Below are positions 52,310-61,079 of a DNA stretch of 64,000 nucleotides, one piece after another. A model generated the notes under the pieces. The model had not been told where the DNA came from and searched no databases. It was given only the letters and a program-made list of their open reading frames with translations. This stretch comes from Lutimaribacter_A marinistellae (lineage in GTDB: Bacteria > Pseudomonadota > Alphaproteobacteria > Rhodobacterales > Rhodobacteraceae): contig NZ_JBHRXI010000049.1 of NCBI RefSeq assembly GCF_042648365.1, forward strand, positions 62,001-126,000, read 5' to 3'. Each line of letters begins with the position of its first letter. Positions within the stretch are counted from its first letter, which is position 1. The translations under genes were made by a program, and so were the position numbers.

Positions 52310-53410
52310 ATGACTGAGACCTCTGCATTCGCCGCCCCTGCCTGGGTGCCCGAGGGGGCCCTGAACTATCTCGCCCATACCGAGGCTGGTCGGTCGATCC
52401 GGGATCTGGCGCGGGGGGCGGGCTGCCATGCCTCGACCATCCTGCGTCAGATCAGGAGAGTCGAAATGCGACGCGACGACCCGCTTGTCGATGCAGCCCT
52501 GCAATCGCTGGCCCAGACCCATTTTCCGCCGCTTGCGCTGCCTGATCAGAACGTGACCGAGGCGGATACCACGCCCGATAATGCCACCTTTGACCGCGAA
52601 GCCATGCGCGTGCTGCGTCGCATGTGTGAAACGGGTGCAGTTCTGGCCGTGGCCGAAGACATGGACAAGGCGGTTGTCGTGCGCGACGATCGCGCCGGCG
52701 GCAGCACCCGCACGGCCGTTGTCGATTGCACCATCGCACAGGCGCTGGCGCTCAAGGACTGGATCAACTGCGACAAGCCTGCCCGCATCAGCCGCTACCA
52801 CATCACGGCGGCCGGGCGTACGGCGCTCGGGCGGCTGCTGGCCGAGGCCGAGAACCGAGCCCGCAGGCAGAAGGAAACCGGTTTCGCCGAAGCGCAAACC
52901 CCGTTCGGCGGCGCGCCTTCCGTCGCATCCGATCAGAGCGATGATGTCCGGCACTGCGCGCGTCGCATGCGTTACAGCAGCACCGAAAGCCCGCTGGCGG
53001 CCCTTGCTCGGCGCAAGGATCGCGATGGCCAACCCTTTCTGGATGAAGAGCTTGTGCGCGCGGGAGAGCGTCTGCGCGAGGATTTCGAATTGGCACAGAT
53101 GGGCCCGCAAGTCGCCCAGAACTGGGACAGGTTCCTGACCGGCGGGGGGCGTGGAAGTTTCCGGCCCGACATGCAATCGACCGGCGGGCATACCGGTGCG
53201 CGCGACAGGGTGGCGCGGGCGCTTTCGGACCTTGGCCCAGGTCTTAGTGACGTCGCACTGCGCTGCTGTTGCTATCTCGAAGGGCTCGAGCTTGCGGAAA
53301 AGCGGATGGGGTGGTCTGCGCGATCGGGCAAGATCGTGCTGCGGATCGCGCTCCAGCGGCTGAAGCGCCACTACGATGATCAATCCGAAAGCGATCGGAT
53401 GATCGGCTGA
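52310..53410 (+). CDS. DUF6456 DNA-binding protein, GafA-like (candidate gene transfer agent activator)
   Basis: A 366-residue protein with two DNA-binding-like regions. The N-terminal one (about residues 16-52) has LAHTEAGRSIRDLARGAGCHASTILRQIRRVE. The C-terminal one (about 300-355) has LGPGLSDVALRCCCYLEGLE and SARSGKIVLRIALQRLKRHY, which looks like sigma-factor region 4. This layout and length resemble GafA of Rhodobacter capsulatus, which activates its gene transfer agent; the assignment is from memory of that description and is not certain. Divergent DUF6477 and a near-CtrA box add context. Confidence 0.6.
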   Translation: MTETSAFAAPAWVPEGALNYLAHTEAGRSIRDLARGAGCHASTILRQIRRVEMRRDDPLVDAALQSLAQTHFPPLALPDQNVTEADTTPDNATFDREAMRVLRRMCETGAVLAVAEDMDKAVVVRDDRAGGSTRTAVVDCTIAQALALKDWINCDKPARISRYHITAAGRTALGRLLAEAENRARRQKETGFAEAQTPFGGAPSVASDQSDDVRHCARRMRYSSTESPLAALARRKDRDGQPFLDEELVRAGERLREDFELAQMGPQVAQNWDRFLTGGGRGSFRPDMQSTGGHTGARDRVARALSDLGPGLSDVALRCCCYLEGLELAEKRMGWSARSGKIVLRIALQRLKRHYDDQSESDRMIG

Positions 53411-53415
53411 ACCAA

Positions 53416-53438
53416 GGGCCCGCCAATCCGGCGGGCCC
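53416..53438. terminator. Bidirectional terminator
   Basis: GGGCCCGCC (53416-53424) pairs with GGCGGGCCC (53430-53438), nine pairs and a five-base loop, lying between the convergent DUF6456 and peroxiredoxin genes. TGTTCGTTT follows on the plus strand. A compact U-tract is lacking, so efficiency is uncertain. Confidence 0.65.
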
Positions 53439-53452
53439 TGTTCGTTTCCGGC

Positions 53453-54001
53453 TTATGCCATTTCCGGCGCGCGGGCCTTTTCCAGCCAGGACAACAGCGT
53501 CTCCGGCGAGGACTCGCCATACGGATCCTCGGGGCAGTTATCCATGAGGCCGGGCTCTTCGAACCAAGCTTCGATCACGCCATCCTTGATGATCGCGGCG
53601 TAGCGCCACGAGCGCATGCCGAAGCCAAGGTTATCCTTGTCGACAAGCATGCCCATCTTGCGCGTGAACTCGCCCGAACCGTCGGGGATGACCTTCACGT
53701 TCTCGAGGTTCTGCGACTCGGCCCATTTGTTCATGACGAAGCTGTCATTGACCGACATGCAATAGATCGCGTCGATGCCCAGCTCGCGGAACGTCTCGAA
53801 ATTTCCCTCGAAACCCGGCAGTTGGTACGTGGAGCAGGTCGGCGTGAACGCACCGGGCAGCGAAAAGAGGATCACACGCTTGCCGGCAAAGTAATCGGCC
53901 GTGGTCATGTCCTGCCAACGATAGGGGTTAGGGCCGCCAACCTCCTCGTCTCGGACACGGGTGTGGAATGTAACTTCGGGCAGTTTCGCACCGGTTTTCA
54001 T
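53453..54001 (-). CDS. Peroxiredoxin, Prx5/AHP1 type
   Basis: A 182-residue thiol peroxidase. The peroxidatic cysteine is 56 in PGAFTPTCSTYQLPGFE; Cys81 (IYCMSVND) and a cysteine in LMDNCPEDPYG are possible resolving residues, and FVMNKWAE is the usual Prx5 helix. It reduces hydroperoxides using thioredoxin, glutaredoxin or glutathione. AGGAG before ATG 54001 decides the start over 54064. Single gene. Confidence 0.92.
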   Translation of the reverse strand: MKTGAKLPEVTFHTRVRDEEVGGPNPYRWQDMTTADYFAGKRVILFSLPGAFTPTCSTYQLPGFEGNFETFRELGIDAIYCMSVNDSFVMNKWAESQNLENVKVIPDGSGEFTRKMGMLVDKDNLGFGMRSWRYAAIIKDGVIEAWFEEPGLMDNCPEDPYGESSPETLLSWLEKARAPEMA

Positions 54002-54265
54002 GGGGGATATCTCCTGCTTTGTTCCTCCCGAGCACCGAGTAGAATGATTCCAGTTCGGTCTCAACGACGTTTCAAGTGCCGGCGCATAGTGTTGAATTCA
54101 GGAAAAACAGGGCATTACAAGGAAAAGCTCAGTTATCGCAGGTCAGCCATGCCCAAGACGCATGGCGGGAATGCCGGGTCCGCGGGCGCGTCCTTGCGCC
54201 ACTGGTCCCAGCCATTACCTTGAGGTATCTTGACCGCCAACCGCGAATACTCAGGGGAGACCCAC

Positions 54266-55216
54266 GTGCGAGACCTAAAGATCCCCCAGCAACGCCACCC
54301 GGAAAAGGCGCATCGCCCGGACCAGGCGCAGCCCAAGAAGCCCAGCTGGATCCGCGTCAAGGCGCCGGGCGGAAAAGGGTATGCCGACACACACAAGATA
54401 ATGCGTGAAAACAACCTCGTCACTGTCTGCGAGGAAGCCGGCTGCCCCAACGTCGGCGAATGCTGGAGCCAAGGCCACGCGACCATGATGATCATGGGCG
54501 AAATCTGCACCCGCGGCTGCACCTTCTGCAACATCGCGACAGGACGGCCGGATGCGCTGGACGCGTTTGAACCCGGCAGGGTGGCCCATGCGGTCGAAAA
54601 GCTCGGCCTCAACCACGTCGTCATCACCAGCGTCGACCGCGATGACCTCGAAGACGGTGGTGCCGAGCACTTTGCCCAGACCATTCGCGCCGTGCGCCAT
54701 CGTTCGCCGAGCACGACCATCGAGATCCTGACCCCCGATTTCCTGAAATGCGCGCCGGAGGTCCTTGAAACGGTCGTCGAGGCCAAGCCGGACGTGTTCA
54801 ACCACAACCTTGAAACCGTACCCGGCCTGTATCCGTCGGTCCGGCCCGGTGCGCGTTACTTCCACTCACTTCGACTGTTGCAGCGGGTCAAGGAACTCGA
54901 TCCTTCGGTTTTCACCAAGTCCGGCATCATGGTCGGCCTCGGCGAAGAGGGGCAGGAGGTTCGGCAGGTCATGGACGACATGCGCGCGGCCGATGTCGAT
55001 TTCCTGACGATCGGCCAGTACCTGCAACCGACACCCAAGCACCATGGCGTGGATCGGTTCGTGACTCCCGAGGAATTCGAAGGTTACGAAAAGGCCGCCT
55101 ACGGCAAGGGCTTCCTCATGGTCTCGGCCACGCCCCTGACGCGTTCCTCCTACCATGCAGGCGACGACTTCGCCCGCTTGCGCGACGCAAGACAAAAGCG
55201 CCTCGCAGGGGCATAA
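54266..55216 (+). CDS. lipA: Lipoyl synthase
   Basis: A 316-residue radical-SAM enzyme inserting two sulfurs into octanoyl groups. The auxiliary cluster cysteines are in VCEEAGCPNVGECW and the radical-SAM cysteines in GEICTRGCTFCNIATG (about residues 79-94). KIPQQRHPEKAHRPD follows the start as in other roseobacter LipA. GTG at 54266, with AGGGGAG upstream, is preferred to TTG at 54230. Confidence 0.94.
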   Translation: MRDLKIPQQRHPEKAHRPDQAQPKKPSWIRVKAPGGKGYADTHKIMRENNLVTVCEEAGCPNVGECWSQGHATMMIMGEICTRGCTFCNIATGRPDALDAFEPGRVAHAVEKLGLNHVVITSVDRDDLEDGGAEHFAQTIRAVRHRSPSTTIEILTPDFLKCAPEVLETVVEAKPDVFNHNLETVPGLYPSVRPGARYFHSLRLLQRVKELDPSVFTKSGIMVGLGEEGQEVRQVMDDMRAADVDFLTIGQYLQPTPKHHGVDRFVTPEEFEGYEKAAYGKGFLMVSATPLTRSSYHAGDDFARLRDARQKRLAGA

Positions 55217-55370
55217 GGATCAAGCGCGGTTCCGTCGCGGATGGTCTGCAAGGCTGCGAACTTCCCACGGCGGGGCGGCGATAGGCAGCGGGCGGCGAAA
55301 CTGGGTCGCACCGGTTTCGCGTCGCACACGTGATCTGAAAGCCGTCCGTATCCTCACCTGTCGCAAGAGT

Positions 55371-55568
55371 TCAACCGGACAGACCGACCCGCGGAATACG
55401 TCCGGGTGCGCGTGGCTCGCGCGTCGCCCAATCAGGCCAGAGCCCGGCATACTCGATCCCTAGGATGACGAGGCAGACCACCACCACCACCAACACAAGC
55501 TTGACCCGCTGTGCCGAGGGCGGGTTGCGGACCCAGTACGACATGCGAAGGAAATGCAGGAAATTCAT
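55371..55568 (-). CDS. Small membrane protein
   Basis: A 65-residue protein with one strong hydrophobic helix (about residues 22-43, VKLVLVVVVVCLVILGIEYAG), a short aromatic N-terminus (FLHFLRMSYWVRNPPS) and a basic proline-rich tail. It converges on lipA, with 154 bases between, where I see only poor open frames. No family recognised. Confidence 0.6.
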   Translation of the reverse strand: MNFLHFLRMSYWVRNPPSAQRVKLVLVVVVVCLVILGIEYAGLWPDWATREPRAPGRIPRVGLSG

Positions 55569-55859
55569 GGCTTCAGTCTGATCGGCGCATGTTCTGCTGT
55601 CCAGCCTGCAACTTGCGCCAAGTCACCAAGGGGGAATGTCGCGGGCTTTCCATCAGATTTGCGAAGATGCGTGCAGCGCAGCGGAACCAAGCCTTGACTT
55701 GTCCGGGTGCCAATGAAACCTTTTCGTCAGGAGAGACTGATTTTTCAGATGCTTGGCCGAAAGAATGCCCTTATATGCCCGTCTTCCGGCCGGACAGCGC
55801 CGCAAAGGATGCGGAATCACGTCTTTTCGACCGACAAAAAAACACTGGGAGTCCACTCA

Positions 55860-56831
55860 ATGAAACATGTCAGCAAGCTCAGCCTGGCTGCGCTCGCCAC
55901 GGCCGCTTTCACCGCCCCGGCAGCGATGGCCGAAGAGTTCATCACCATCGGTACCGGCGGCGTGACCGGCGTCTACTATCCCACTGGCGGCGCGATCTGC
56001 CGCCTGGTGAACAAGGGCCGCAAGGATCACGGCGTGCGCTGCTCGGTCGAATCGACCGGCGGCTCGGTCTACAACATCAAGACCATCCGCGAAGGCGAAC
56101 TGGAATTCGGCGTCGCACAGTCGGACTGGCAGTACCACGCCTTTAACGGCTCGTCCGAAAACTTCGAGGCCGACGGTCCCTTCGAAGGGCTGCGCGCGGT
56201 CTTTTCGGTTCACCCCGAACCCTTTACCGTGGTTGCACGTTCCGATGCCGGCATCTCGACCTTCGACGATCTCAAGGGCAAGCGCGTCAATATCGGCAAC
56301 CCCGGTTCCGGCCAGCGCGGCACGATGGAAGTCGTGATGGAAGCCAAGGGCTGGACGATGGACGATTTCGAGCTCGCGACCGAGCTGAAGGCGGCCGAAC
56401 AGTCCGCCGCGCTCTGCGACAACCAGATCGACGCGATGATCTACACCGTGGGCCACCCCTCGGGTTCGATCCAGGAAGCAACGACCGCCTGCGACTCCGT
56501 CCTCGTCAGCGTAGATGGCGAGGCCATCGACCAGCTGGTTTCGGACAACCCGTTCTACCGCAAGGCCACGATCCCCGGCGGCATGTATCGCGGCAATGAC
56601 GATGGCACCGCCACATTCGGCGTCGGCGCGACCCTCGTGACTTCGGCCGATGTGTCCGAAGAGGCCGTGTATACGCTGGTTTCCGCCGTGTTCGAGAACT
56701 TCGATCAGTTCAAGGGCCTGCACCCCGCCTTCGCCAACCTCACGCCCGAGGAAATGGCCAAGGACGGTCTGTCCGCGCCGCTGCACCCCGGTGCAGAGAA
56801 GTACTACAAGGAAAAGGGCTGGATCGAGTGA
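55860..56831 (+). CDS. TAXI family TRAP transporter solute-binding protein
   Basis: A 323-residue periplasmic binding protein. A signal peptide (about residues 1-24, cleaved after AMA) precedes FITIGTGGVTGVYYPTGGAICRLVN, the TAXI hallmark, then STGGSVYNIKTIREGELEFGVAQSDW and GSGQRGTMEVVMEAKGW. It captures a carboxylate-type solute for the fused permease encoded downstream. GGGAG lies nine bases before the ATG; the upstream open frame is not used. The 291-base upstream region has a TTGACT hexamer near 55693 that may be part of its promoter. Confidence 0.93.
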   Translation: MKHVSKLSLAALATAAFTAPAAMAEEFITIGTGGVTGVYYPTGGAICRLVNKGRKDHGVRCSVESTGGSVYNIKTIREGELEFGVAQSDWQYHAFNGSSENFEADGPFEGLRAVFSVHPEPFTVVARSDAGISTFDDLKGKRVNIGNPGSGQRGTMEVVMEAKGWTMDDFELATELKAAEQSAALCDNQIDAMIYTVGHPSGSIQEATTACDSVLVSVDGEAIDQLVSDNPFYRKATIPGGMYRGNDDGTATFGVGATLVTSADVSEEAVYTLVSAVFENFDQFKGLHPAFANLTPEEMAKDGLSAPLHPGAEKYYKEKGWIE

Positions 56832-56847
56832 TCCCGACCTAACCACC

Positions 56848-56882
56848 GGACGGATGGCGGCCCTCGCGCCGTCCGTCCTTTT
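56848..56882 (+). terminator. Hairpin and T-tract between TAXI binding protein and permease
   Basis: GGACGG (56848-56853) pairs with CCGTCC (56869-56874), with a register-shifted alternative GGACGGA/TCCGTCC (72-78), and TTTT follows at 56879-56882. It lies 17 bases after the binding-protein stop and 56 before the permease ATG. In binding-protein operons such a hairpin commonly lowers permease expression relative to the abundant binding protein. Confidence 0.6.
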
Positions 56883-56937
56883 CCCGCAAGGGCAATGCCG
56901 CGGCAGAACGAGCAGCAGATCAAGGGAGTGACGACCG

Positions 56938-59565
56938 ATGGCCACGGATAGCCAGGGCAATCGCCCGCTGAGCGAAGAAGAACTTCAGGAACTTGTCGCG
57001 GCCTCGGATGCCGGCGCCCGCGATCCGGGCGGCAATGTGGGCTTGTTTCTTGCCATCGTCGCAGCGATCTGGTCGATCTTCCAGGTCATTCTCGCCTCGC
57101 CGATGTCGAACGTGATCCTGCCGGGCAGTGTCGTCAACAACTCGCGCCAGATTCACCTCGCCTTTGCGATCTTCCTCGCCTTCGCCGCCTATCCCGCCTT
57201 TCGGAGCAGCCCGCGGCACTACATCCCGGTGACCGACTGGGTCATGGCCGCCGCCGGTGCCTTCATCGCGCTCTACGGCTATTTCTTCTACGACAAGATC
57301 GTCAATTCGGGCGGCTTGGCCGATGACGTGGACAAGTGGTTCGCGCTCGCTGGCCTGTTGCTGCTCTTCGAGGCCGCGCGCCGCGCGCTTGGGCCGGCCA
57401 TGGCGATCATTGCCACGATCTTTCTCGCCTATGTCTTCTTCGGATCGGGTGCATGGGTTCCCGAGGTCATCCAGTGGAAAGGCGCCAGCCTGAAAAAGGC
57501 CATGAGCCACATGTGGATCACCTCCGAGGGCGTGTTCGGTATCGCGCTCGGCGTGTCGACAAAGTTCGTCTTTCTGTTCGTGCTCTTCGGTGCCTTGCTC
57601 GACAAGGCCGGGGCCGGCAACTATTTCATCAAGATGGCCTTCGGCGCGCTGGGTCACTTGCGGGGCGGCCCGGCCAAGGCGGCGGTTGTCGGTTCGGCGG
57701 CGACCGGCCTGATCTCGGGTTCCTCCATCGCCAACGTGGTGACCACGGGCACCTTCACCATTCCGCTCATGAAACGCGTGGGCTTCACCTCGGAACAAGC
57801 TGGCTCGGTCGAGGTCGCATCGTCGGTCAACGGGCAGATCATGCCGCCGGTGATGGGCGCGGCGGCCTTCCTGATGGTCGAATATGTCGGCATCTCCTAT
57901 GTCGAGGTCATTACCCACGCCTTCCTGCCAGCGGCGATCTCCTACATCGCGCTGGTCTATATCGTTCATCTCGAAGCGGTGAAGCGGAACATGCCGACAC
58001 TGGGCAACCGCGACGTCCACCTCGCACGTACCATCCTGGGCATGTTCGGCTTCTTCGCGGTCTTTGCCGGGCTCTGCTACGGCTCGCAATTCCCGGTGCA
58101 GGCCGTCAGCGCGTGGGCGCCCTCGGCCGCTGGTCTGATCATGTCCGCTATCGTGATCGCGATCTACCTCGTGCTGTTGCGCATGGCGGCCTCGGTTCCC
58201 GATCTCGAACCCGACGATCCGAACGACCCGGATGTCGAACTTCCCGATATCGCTCAGATCTACAAGGCCGGGCTGCATTTCCTGCTGCCCATCGTCGTGC
58301 TGGTCTATTTCCTCATGATCGAGCAGAAATCGCCCGGCCTTTCGGCCTTCTGGGCCACGGCACTGCTGTTCGTGATCCTCGTCACGCAGCGCCCGCTCAA
58401 GGCGATCTTTCGCGGGGAAAGCGAAACCGCAAATGCCTTCGCCGCCGGCATTCGTGACCTGTGGGAGGGGTTGATCGCGGGTGCGCGCAACATGATCGGT
58501 ATCGCGCTCGCCACGGCGGCTGCCGGCGTGATCGTCGGTACCGTGACCCTGACGGGCGTTGGTCAGGTGATGGCCGATCTGGTGGAGTTCCTGTCGGGCG
58601 GAAACCTGATCCTGATGCTCCTGCTGGTGGGGCTGCTCAGCCTGATCCTCGGCATGGGCCTGCCCACGACGGCGAACTACATCGTCGTCTCGTCGCTGAT
58701 GGCCGGTGTCGTGGTCGAGCTTGGCGCGCAATCGGGCCTCGTCGTGCCACTGATCGCCGTGCACCTCTTCGTGTTCTACTTCGGCATCATGGCGGATGTG
58801 ACGCCACCCGTGGGCCTTGCGAGCTTTGCGGCAGCGGCCGTTTCCGGTGGCGACGCGATCCGCACCGGCTTTACCGCATTCTTCTACTCCTTGCGGACCG
58901 TGGCACTGCCTTTCGTCTTCATCTTCAATACCGATCTGCTGCTGATCGACGTGGGCTGGGTTCAGGGCATCATCGTGGCCATCACCGCGACGATCGCGAT
59001 CCTCGTCTTCACTTCGGGTACGATGGGCTGGTTCCTGACCCGCAACCGCATCTATGAAAGCATCGCGCTGATCTTCGTCGCCTTCGCCCTGTTCCGGCCC
59101 GACTTCTTCATGGACCGCATCGCGCCCCCGTTCAAACAAGTGGAGCCAGCGCAATTCACCGCAACACTGGGAGAGCTCGAAGAGGGGCAAAGCCTGCGCC
59201 TAGTCGTGGCCGGTCCGGATTTCGATACGGGCGAAATGATCGACAAGTCACTGGTCGTTTCGGTCGGACCCGAAGAGGGCGGTGATGCCCGTGCCGATGC
59301 GCTCGGCTTCATGCTGATCGAAGAGGACGGGATGGTGAAGCTCGACGAGCCGATGTTCGGCGCCCCGATCCAGTCCGACCTAGACGGGTTCGATTTCTAC
59401 GCTGACGAGCCGGTGCGCATCACCGCAGTCAAGGCCGACGCCGTGCAGCCGCCCAAGGAACTGGTGTTCATCCCGGCGCTGATCTTCCTTGCGCTGATCG
59501 CCCTCTTGCAACGCGCGCGCGTCCGTCAACAGGCACCCGCCACCCGCCAAGGAGAAACCGCATGA
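56938..59565 (+). CDS. TRAP transporter fused permease (4TM/12TM)
   Basis: An 875-residue membrane protein fusing the small and large TRAP subunits: four helices (about residues 35-150), then the twelve-helix DctM-like part (about 165-700) with GSGAWVPEVIQWKGA, SAATGLISGSSIANVVTTG and MGLPTTANYIVVSSLMAG. After the membrane part, about 170 further residues (from DRIAPPFKQVEPAQFT, DUF3394-like) precede a last hydrophobic helix. The large minus-strand ORF over the same bases is a codon-bias shadow. Confidence 0.93.
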   Translation: MATDSQGNRPLSEEELQELVAASDAGARDPGGNVGLFLAIVAAIWSIFQVILASPMSNVILPGSVVNNSRQIHLAFAIFLAFAAYPAFRSSPRHYIPVTDWVMAAAGAFIALYGYFFYDKIVNSGGLADDVDKWFALAGLLLLFEAARRALGPAMAIIATIFLAYVFFGSGAWVPEVIQWKGASLKKAMSHMWITSEGVFGIALGVSTKFVFLFVLFGALLDKAGAGNYFIKMAFGALGHLRGGPAKAAVVGSAATGLISGSSIANVVTTGTFTIPLMKRVGFTSEQAGSVEVASSVNGQIMPPVMGAAAFLMVEYVGISYVEVITHAFLPAAISYIALVYIVHLEAVKRNMPTLGNRDVHLARTILGMFGFFAVFAGLCYGSQFPVQAVSAWAPSAAGLIMSAIVIAIYLVLLRMAASVPDLEPDDPNDPDVELPDIAQIYKAGLHFLLPIVVLVYFLMIEQKSPGLSAFWATALLFVILVTQRPLKAIFRGESETANAFAAGIRDLWEGLIAGARNMIGIALATAAAGVIVGTVTLTGVGQVMADLVEFLSGGNLILMLLLVGLLSLILGMGLPTTANYIVVSSLMAGVVVELGAQSGLVVPLIAVHLFVFYFGIMADVTPPVGLASFAAAAVSGGDAIRTGFTAFFYSLRTVALPFVFIFNTDLLLIDVGWVQGIIVAITATIAILVFTSGTMGWFLTRNRIYESIALIFVAFALFRPDFFMDRIAPPFKQVEPAQFTATLGELEEGQSLRLVVAGPDFDTGEMIDKSLVVSVGPEEGGDARADALGFMLIEEDGMVKLDEPMFGAPIQSDLDGFDFYADEPVRITAVKADAVQPPKELVFIPALIFLALIALLQRARVRQQAPATRQGETA

Positions 59566-59996
59566 TCAAATCCGTTCTTTGCGCCGTCGATCTCTCCAAC
59601 GGTGAACATGATGCTCCGGTCCTGCAACAGGCCGCGCGGCTGGCCCAGCTCGATGACGCACAGCTCGACGTGGTGACGGTTCTTCCCGATTTCGGGGAAA
59701 GCTGGGTGTCCGGTTTCTTCCAGAAGGATTTCCATGACAAGGCCGTGCTTGAGGCGCGCACGCACCTGGAAAAGATGTGTGAAACCGCCCTCGGCGCAGA
59801 ACGCAACGCCAAGGTGCGCCACCTCGTGGCGACCGGCACTGCCTATCAAGAGATCCTGCACACCGCCGAGGAGGCGAAAAGCGATCTGATCGTGATTGGC
59901 TCGCACCGACCGGACCTGCGGGATTACCTGTTGGGTCCCAACGCGGCCCGTGTGGTGCGGCATTCCAATTGTTCGGTCTACGTCGTCCGGCCCTGA
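59562..59996 (+). CDS. Universal stress protein UspA family
   Basis: A 144-residue UspA-fold protein. IKSVLCAVDLSNGEHDAPVLQQAARLA starts it; the ATP-binding signature is LIVIGSHRPDLRDYLLGPNAARVVRHSNCSVYVV at the C-terminus (G-2x-G-9x-GS-like). The ATG overlaps the permease TGA by four bases. UspA genes beside TRAP operons occur in other bacteria and may sense nucleotide state of transport, an inference. Confidence 0.9.
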   Translation: MIKSVLCAVDLSNGEHDAPVLQQAARLAQLDDAQLDVVTVLPDFGESWVSGFFQKDFHDKAVLEARTHLEKMCETALGAERNAKVRHLVATGTAYQEILHTAEEAKSDLIVIGSHRPDLRDYLLGPNAARVVRHSNCSVYVVRP

Positions 59997-60094
59997 GCCT
60001 GACCGCACCCGCGGTCGGCTCTGGACAAAACCCTTGGGGCGGTTGGGCTAAGAAGAGAATGCAGGCTTCTGCCTCTGGCAACAGGGGCATATGG

Positions 60095-60536
60095 ATGCTC
60101 CGCCGATTGTCATTGCATTTTGTACTAATCGGAGTCCTTGGCTGCATCGGCGCTGTCGCTGCGGAAGAACAACAGACCTGTGATCGGGTGCTGAACGGTC
60201 CCGTTCTCAAAGATGCTCTAACCCGCAATGACGGTCGCGACTGGCGGGTGTTTGTCGATAGTGGATTGCTGATTGGCGTTGCGTGCGAGCCAGCCGCACT
60301 GAATGCCTATTTCGTTTCCGGGGGGGAGTATCGGCAGCAGCGGCCCGGCAAAGCCGGGAACTCCCCCTGGCCCATACGGCCCGCCAGGTGCGCGTTACTA
60401 CTATGATTACGGTCTGGGATACGCGTACTGCAAACGAGGTCTTTTTTCGCTCTTTGGCCGGAAATGCAGCAAGTCGATCGGGATCCACATGTTCGAGGGT
60501 CGCATCACGCACATTCATGGCGGTGCAAACAAGTAA
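60095..60536 (+). pseudogene. Small exported protein with a frameshift at a G7 run
   Basis: The first frame opens at ATG 60095 with a signal peptide (about residues 1-24, LHFVLIGVLGCIGAVAAEE) and continues to VSGGEY, where a run of seven Gs lies at 60319-60325. After it, the reading switches by one base to SIGSSGPAKPGTPPGPYGPPG and then ARYYYDYGLGYAYCKRGLF, ending in TAA at 60534-60536. Together they make one plausible secreted Gly/Pro-rich protein of about 147 residues. This is a frameshift mutation, phase variation or a sequencing error at the homopolymer. Confidence 0.6.
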
Positions 60537-60564
60537 ATAGCAGCTCAAGAAGCTTGGGGGAAAA

Positions 60565-60729
60565 ATGCCGATCTATGTCGAAGCACGCGGTATTTTGGTC
60601 AACGGCAATCTGGCAGCGCGGCAGGAGTGTCTTGTCTATATTCCAGAGGACGAAGAGCTCAACTACAACAGTTGGCGTACAATTAATCCGATCCCGAAAG
60701 TCACAAGATCTACGAAACGGCCAAGGTGA
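60565..60729 (+). CDS. Truncated hypothetical ORF, 54 aa
   Basis: GGGGG then ATG at 60565 opens MPIYVEARGILVNGNLAARQ and continues to TGA at 60727-60729. The first about 45 residues look like a real N-terminus, low in GC compared with neighbours, but the last stretch reads the wrong frame of the following hydrolase remnant. It is probably a gene fragment joined to another gene by a deletion. Confidence 0.4.
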   Translation: MPIYVEARGILVNGNLAARQECLVYIPEDEELNYNSWRTINPIPKVTRSTKRPR

Positions 60730-61079
60730 TGATCCGCGAAGGGTGGGGCTCGTCCTCGCCGCTCTACCGCAATTTCTTCACCGCCGGTTTCCTTCCTGAC
60801 ACCCCCCGCGCGGTGCAGGACCGGTTCGACAAGTTCCAGCGGGCCAGCGTCTCGCCCGAGAATGCCCTGCGGCTACACGAGCTGCGCAGCATGATCGACG
60901 TCACCGACATCGCCGCCGATGTCACCGCGCCGCTGGAGGAGGGGCGCCGGATCGCGTGAACCCTGCCGAACGCCCGCTTCGCAGAACTGCCCGGCAATAA
61001 CCTATGGTGCTGGAAGGCACGGCGGCCTTCGACCGGTTCTTCGAACTGGCCGAACCCTTCATCCGCGAACACGCCTGAG
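60708..61079 (+). pseudogene. Degraded alpha/beta-hydrolase (LuxR-associated type) remnant
   Basis: Frame 60708-60959 reads KIYETAKVMIREGWG, then PLYRNFFTAGFLPDT and SPENALRLHELRSMIDVTDI, which resemble the middle of alpha/beta hydrolase domains fused to LuxR-type regulators. At VTAPLEEGRRIA the usual LVLHARGD strand is missing, suggesting an internal deletion. A stop follows, and after another frame change the C-terminal part VLEGTAAFDRFFELAEPFIREHA appears at about 61004-61079. The N-terminus and the nucleophile elbow are absent, so the gene is dead. Confidence 0.65.

Noticed and set aside
55220..55450. 76-aa minus-strand ORF after lipA
   Set aside because: No conserved motif, overlaps the better small membrane protein gene, and has no convincing ribosome-binding site.
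56920..59190. 756-aa minus-strand ORF
   Set aside because: Antisense to the TRAP permease; its His/Asp/Glu/Arg-rich low-complexity content is what GC-rich codon bias gives on the opposite strand.
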